Assembly (NCBI GenBank): GCA_904420445.1
Contig: CAJFVJ010000002.1
Location: forward strand, 124,001-188,000
Reading direction: 5' to 3'
DNA: 64,000 nt
Source: Candidatus Adamsella avium
Lineage (GTDB): Bacteria > Cyanobacteriota > Vampirovibrionia > Gastranaerophilales > CAJFVJ01
The translations under genes were made by a program, and so were the position numbers. Positions 62,855-64,000 of this stretch are shown here, piece by piece (within the stretch, counting starts at the first letter, position 1; each line of letters starts with the position of its first letter). The notes under the pieces were generated by a model. It was not told the origin of the DNA and ran no database searches. It was given only the letters and a program-made list of their open reading frames with translations.

Positions 62855-63781
62855 TTATAACAACCCCATCAACAGAAATAGGAATATCATAGGAAGCATA
62901 TCGTTTGATGAGGCTCTCCCTGATGACCTGCTTACTGTATGGTACGGGCTGTTGTATCCAAAACCTCTTGAGGGATAAGCATATTCATAGGTTCTAGGTT
63001 TCTGTGTTGCTTCGAGTGTTGTGACAATTCGCTCAAGCCTTGTATAAGTGCTGTCATCCTCATATGTTGTATTGTAGATATTTCTTTCAAGGCGTCTTAT
63101 TCTGTTCAGAGAGTTTTCCTGGGGATATGTTTGAGATAATACTGCTGTTTCAAGTTCACCGATTAAGGCTGATAGAGTTTGTTCGTTCATATCATATTCT
63201 TCTTCAGAAATTTCTCGAGGAGGTGCTTCTTTGAAGATAGTTGCGTTGAGGTTGTCGGTTCTCCATGCCAGATCTTTATCTTCAAAAGTCTTTTTGTAGA
63301 CGGCTTTTTCTAGTCTGTTCAGCCTCGGATAGATATCTTCCGTTTTATAAGTTGTTTTCAACACCTGCTGCTCCAATCTGTCAATAGCTGGATAATATCC
63401 TATATCCTGAGTTTTTTCCTGAGGAGTGGGAGGCAGTGTTATTTCTATTTGAGGTTGTTTTTGCATGGTTTGCTGCTTTTTTTTCTGTTTTTCTGGTTGA
63501 TGTGCAACAGCAGGAATTTGTGTATTTTTTTCTTCTTTCAACGTCGGAACTTTTTTGAGGTTGTTTATTCTTATGTTTGTTGAAAGGTTACTTTTTTCTT
63601 CGCCGTAGATGCTCTTTTCAAGGCGTGAGAGCCTTTTTGAAATTGTATTTTTTTGATATGTGGTATTGAACAGCTTTCTTTCCGCATTGTTGATGAAGGC
63701 TTCATCAGAGCTTATTGCTGAAGCCGTAATATTCAAAAACATCAATAAAGATAATAGCACTATTACGATTTTTCTTGACAT
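62855..63781 (-). CDS. Secreted protein with RLxRLE repeats and hydrophobic C-terminus
   Basis: Unrecognised 308-residue protein. A signal peptide (KIVIVLLSLLMFLNITASA) is followed by three related units, at about 38-60, 140-163 and 215-250, each of the form TTY-x-ED/EN-x-RLxRLExxxY. A Gln/Lys/Pro-rich linker (80-125) separates units 1 and 2. The extreme C-terminus (MLPMIFLFLLMGLL) is hydrophobic and may be a membrane anchor. A surface or periplasmic helical role is inferred. Confidence 0.7.
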   Translation of the reverse strand: MSRKIVIVLLSLLMFLNITASAISSDEAFINNAERKLFNTTYQKNTISKRLSRLEKSIYGEEKSNLSTNIRINNLKKVPTLKEEKNTQIPAVAHQPEKQKKKQQTMQKQPQIEITLPPTPQEKTQDIGYYPAIDRLEQQVLKTTYKTEDIYPRLNRLEKAVYKKTFEDKDLAWRTDNLNATIFKEAPPREISEEEYDMNEQTLSALIGELETAVLSQTYPQENSLNRIRRLERNIYNTTYEDDSTYTRLERIVTTLEATQKPRTYEYAYPSRGFGYNSPYHTVSRSSGRASSNDMLPMIFLFLLMGLL

Positions 63782-63823
63782 ACTTTAGTTATACAGAATT
63801 TTTCGGCTTATTTCAATAGATTA

Positions 63824-64000
63824 TTAATTTTCTACCAGTGTTGTGTAGGTTTTCTTTGTATCGAGTCGTTTTCCCATGATGAAATAATAACTCTTTCCAG
63901 GAGGAGTTTTTGATTTTTTCTTGTCGAGAAAACACAAGAGCTTTTTTGTTCTTCCATCTCGTCTTATCATCGAGTAGAGATTCGGGTAGAAATGTTCGTA
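63824..64000 (-). CDS. C-terminal end of an unidentified gene, cut by the window edge
   Basis: An open frame enters at base 64000 and runs for 58 codons to a TAA at 63824-63826. The product is basic, with KKSKTPPGKSYYFIMGKRLD near the end and no hydrophobic segment. Family not recognised. Same strand as the preceding repeat protein, 42 bases upstream of its start. Confidence 0.6.
   Translation of the reverse strand, partial: YEHFYPNLYSMIRRDGRTKKLLCFLDKKKSKTPPGKSYYFIMGKRLDTKKTYTTLVEN

Overview
The window is a 64 kb AT-rich chromosomal piece from a Gram-negative-type (diderm) bacterium. The gene content points to a non-photosynthetic relative of the Cyanobacteria, in the Vampirovibrionia/Melainabacteria (probably Gastranaerophilales). 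Support includes a complete LptC-LptA-LptB-LptF export cluster together with heptose kinase and heptosyltransferase genes (an LPS outer membrane), a CsaB pyruvyl transferase, an O-antigen-ligase-family protein resembling cyanobacterial IctB, many TPR proteins, and a set of otherwise unfamiliar membrane and secreted proteins. The assignment is inference from gene content and was not tested by a search. No photosynthesis, phage, CRISPR or classical insertion-sequence genes were seen.

Layout. 1-1.4 kb (minus): truncated enolase and the ribosome rescue protein RqcP. 1.5-9.9 kb (plus): one long tightly packed operon joining KDPG aldolase, a KDG-kinase-like PfkB protein, CsaB, WecG/TagA, a split transketolase, FtsE-FtsX, an HDOD protein and YqeK. 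10-14.7 kb: an accessory stretch with a HExxH protein, a DUF429 protein, tRNA-Ser(UGA), two acetyltransferases, a nested palindromic repeat, a pilin-like mini-ORF and a Lys/His-rich secreted repeat protein. 14.9-24.8 kb: large membrane proteins (DUF2339, DUF2142), an amino acid permease, an orphan DNA methyltransferase, NupC, the DUF47-Pit phosphate pair and PhzF. 24.8-25.9 kb: a self-contained minus-strand unit for a 60-residue repeat peptide, then a 3-methyladenine glycosylase. 26.4-30.4 kb: an LPS core operon (heptose kinase, DUF4330-like, IctB/O-antigen-ligase-like, GT9). 30.4-34.3 kb: DUF212, polyprenyl synthase, RsgA, an NfnA-like flavoprotein and a Nim-like protein. 34.4-38.1 kb (minus): a small gene and lptCABF. 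38.2-44.3 kb: a run of lineage-specific secreted or membrane proteins, including a tiny gene bracketed by two 180-bp direct repeats and a 788-residue membrane protein with an internal duplication. 42.7-50.2 kb: hisF, leuS, a UPF0173 hydrolase, DUF2085 and a divergent pair of tandem-GNAT proteins. 50.4-56.3 kb: a peptide ABC importer without ATPases, MgtC and a TPR protein. 56.6-64 kb: a second large lineage-specific membrane protein, YraN, DAHP synthase with prephenate dehydrogenase, a PilZ protein, a TPR protein and a repeat-bearing secreted protein.

The most interesting signals are: (a) a short N-terminal motif of the type SFKG/SFGK/KFTG carried by six otherwise unlike proteins; (b) a duplicated membrane domain in the 788-residue protein with a related element in the 527-residue protein; (c) two near-identical intergenic repeats whose minus strand looks like a C-rich small RNA with its own terminator; and (d) the repeat-peptide transcription unit with a near-consensus promoter, an overlapping palindrome and a perfect terminator.
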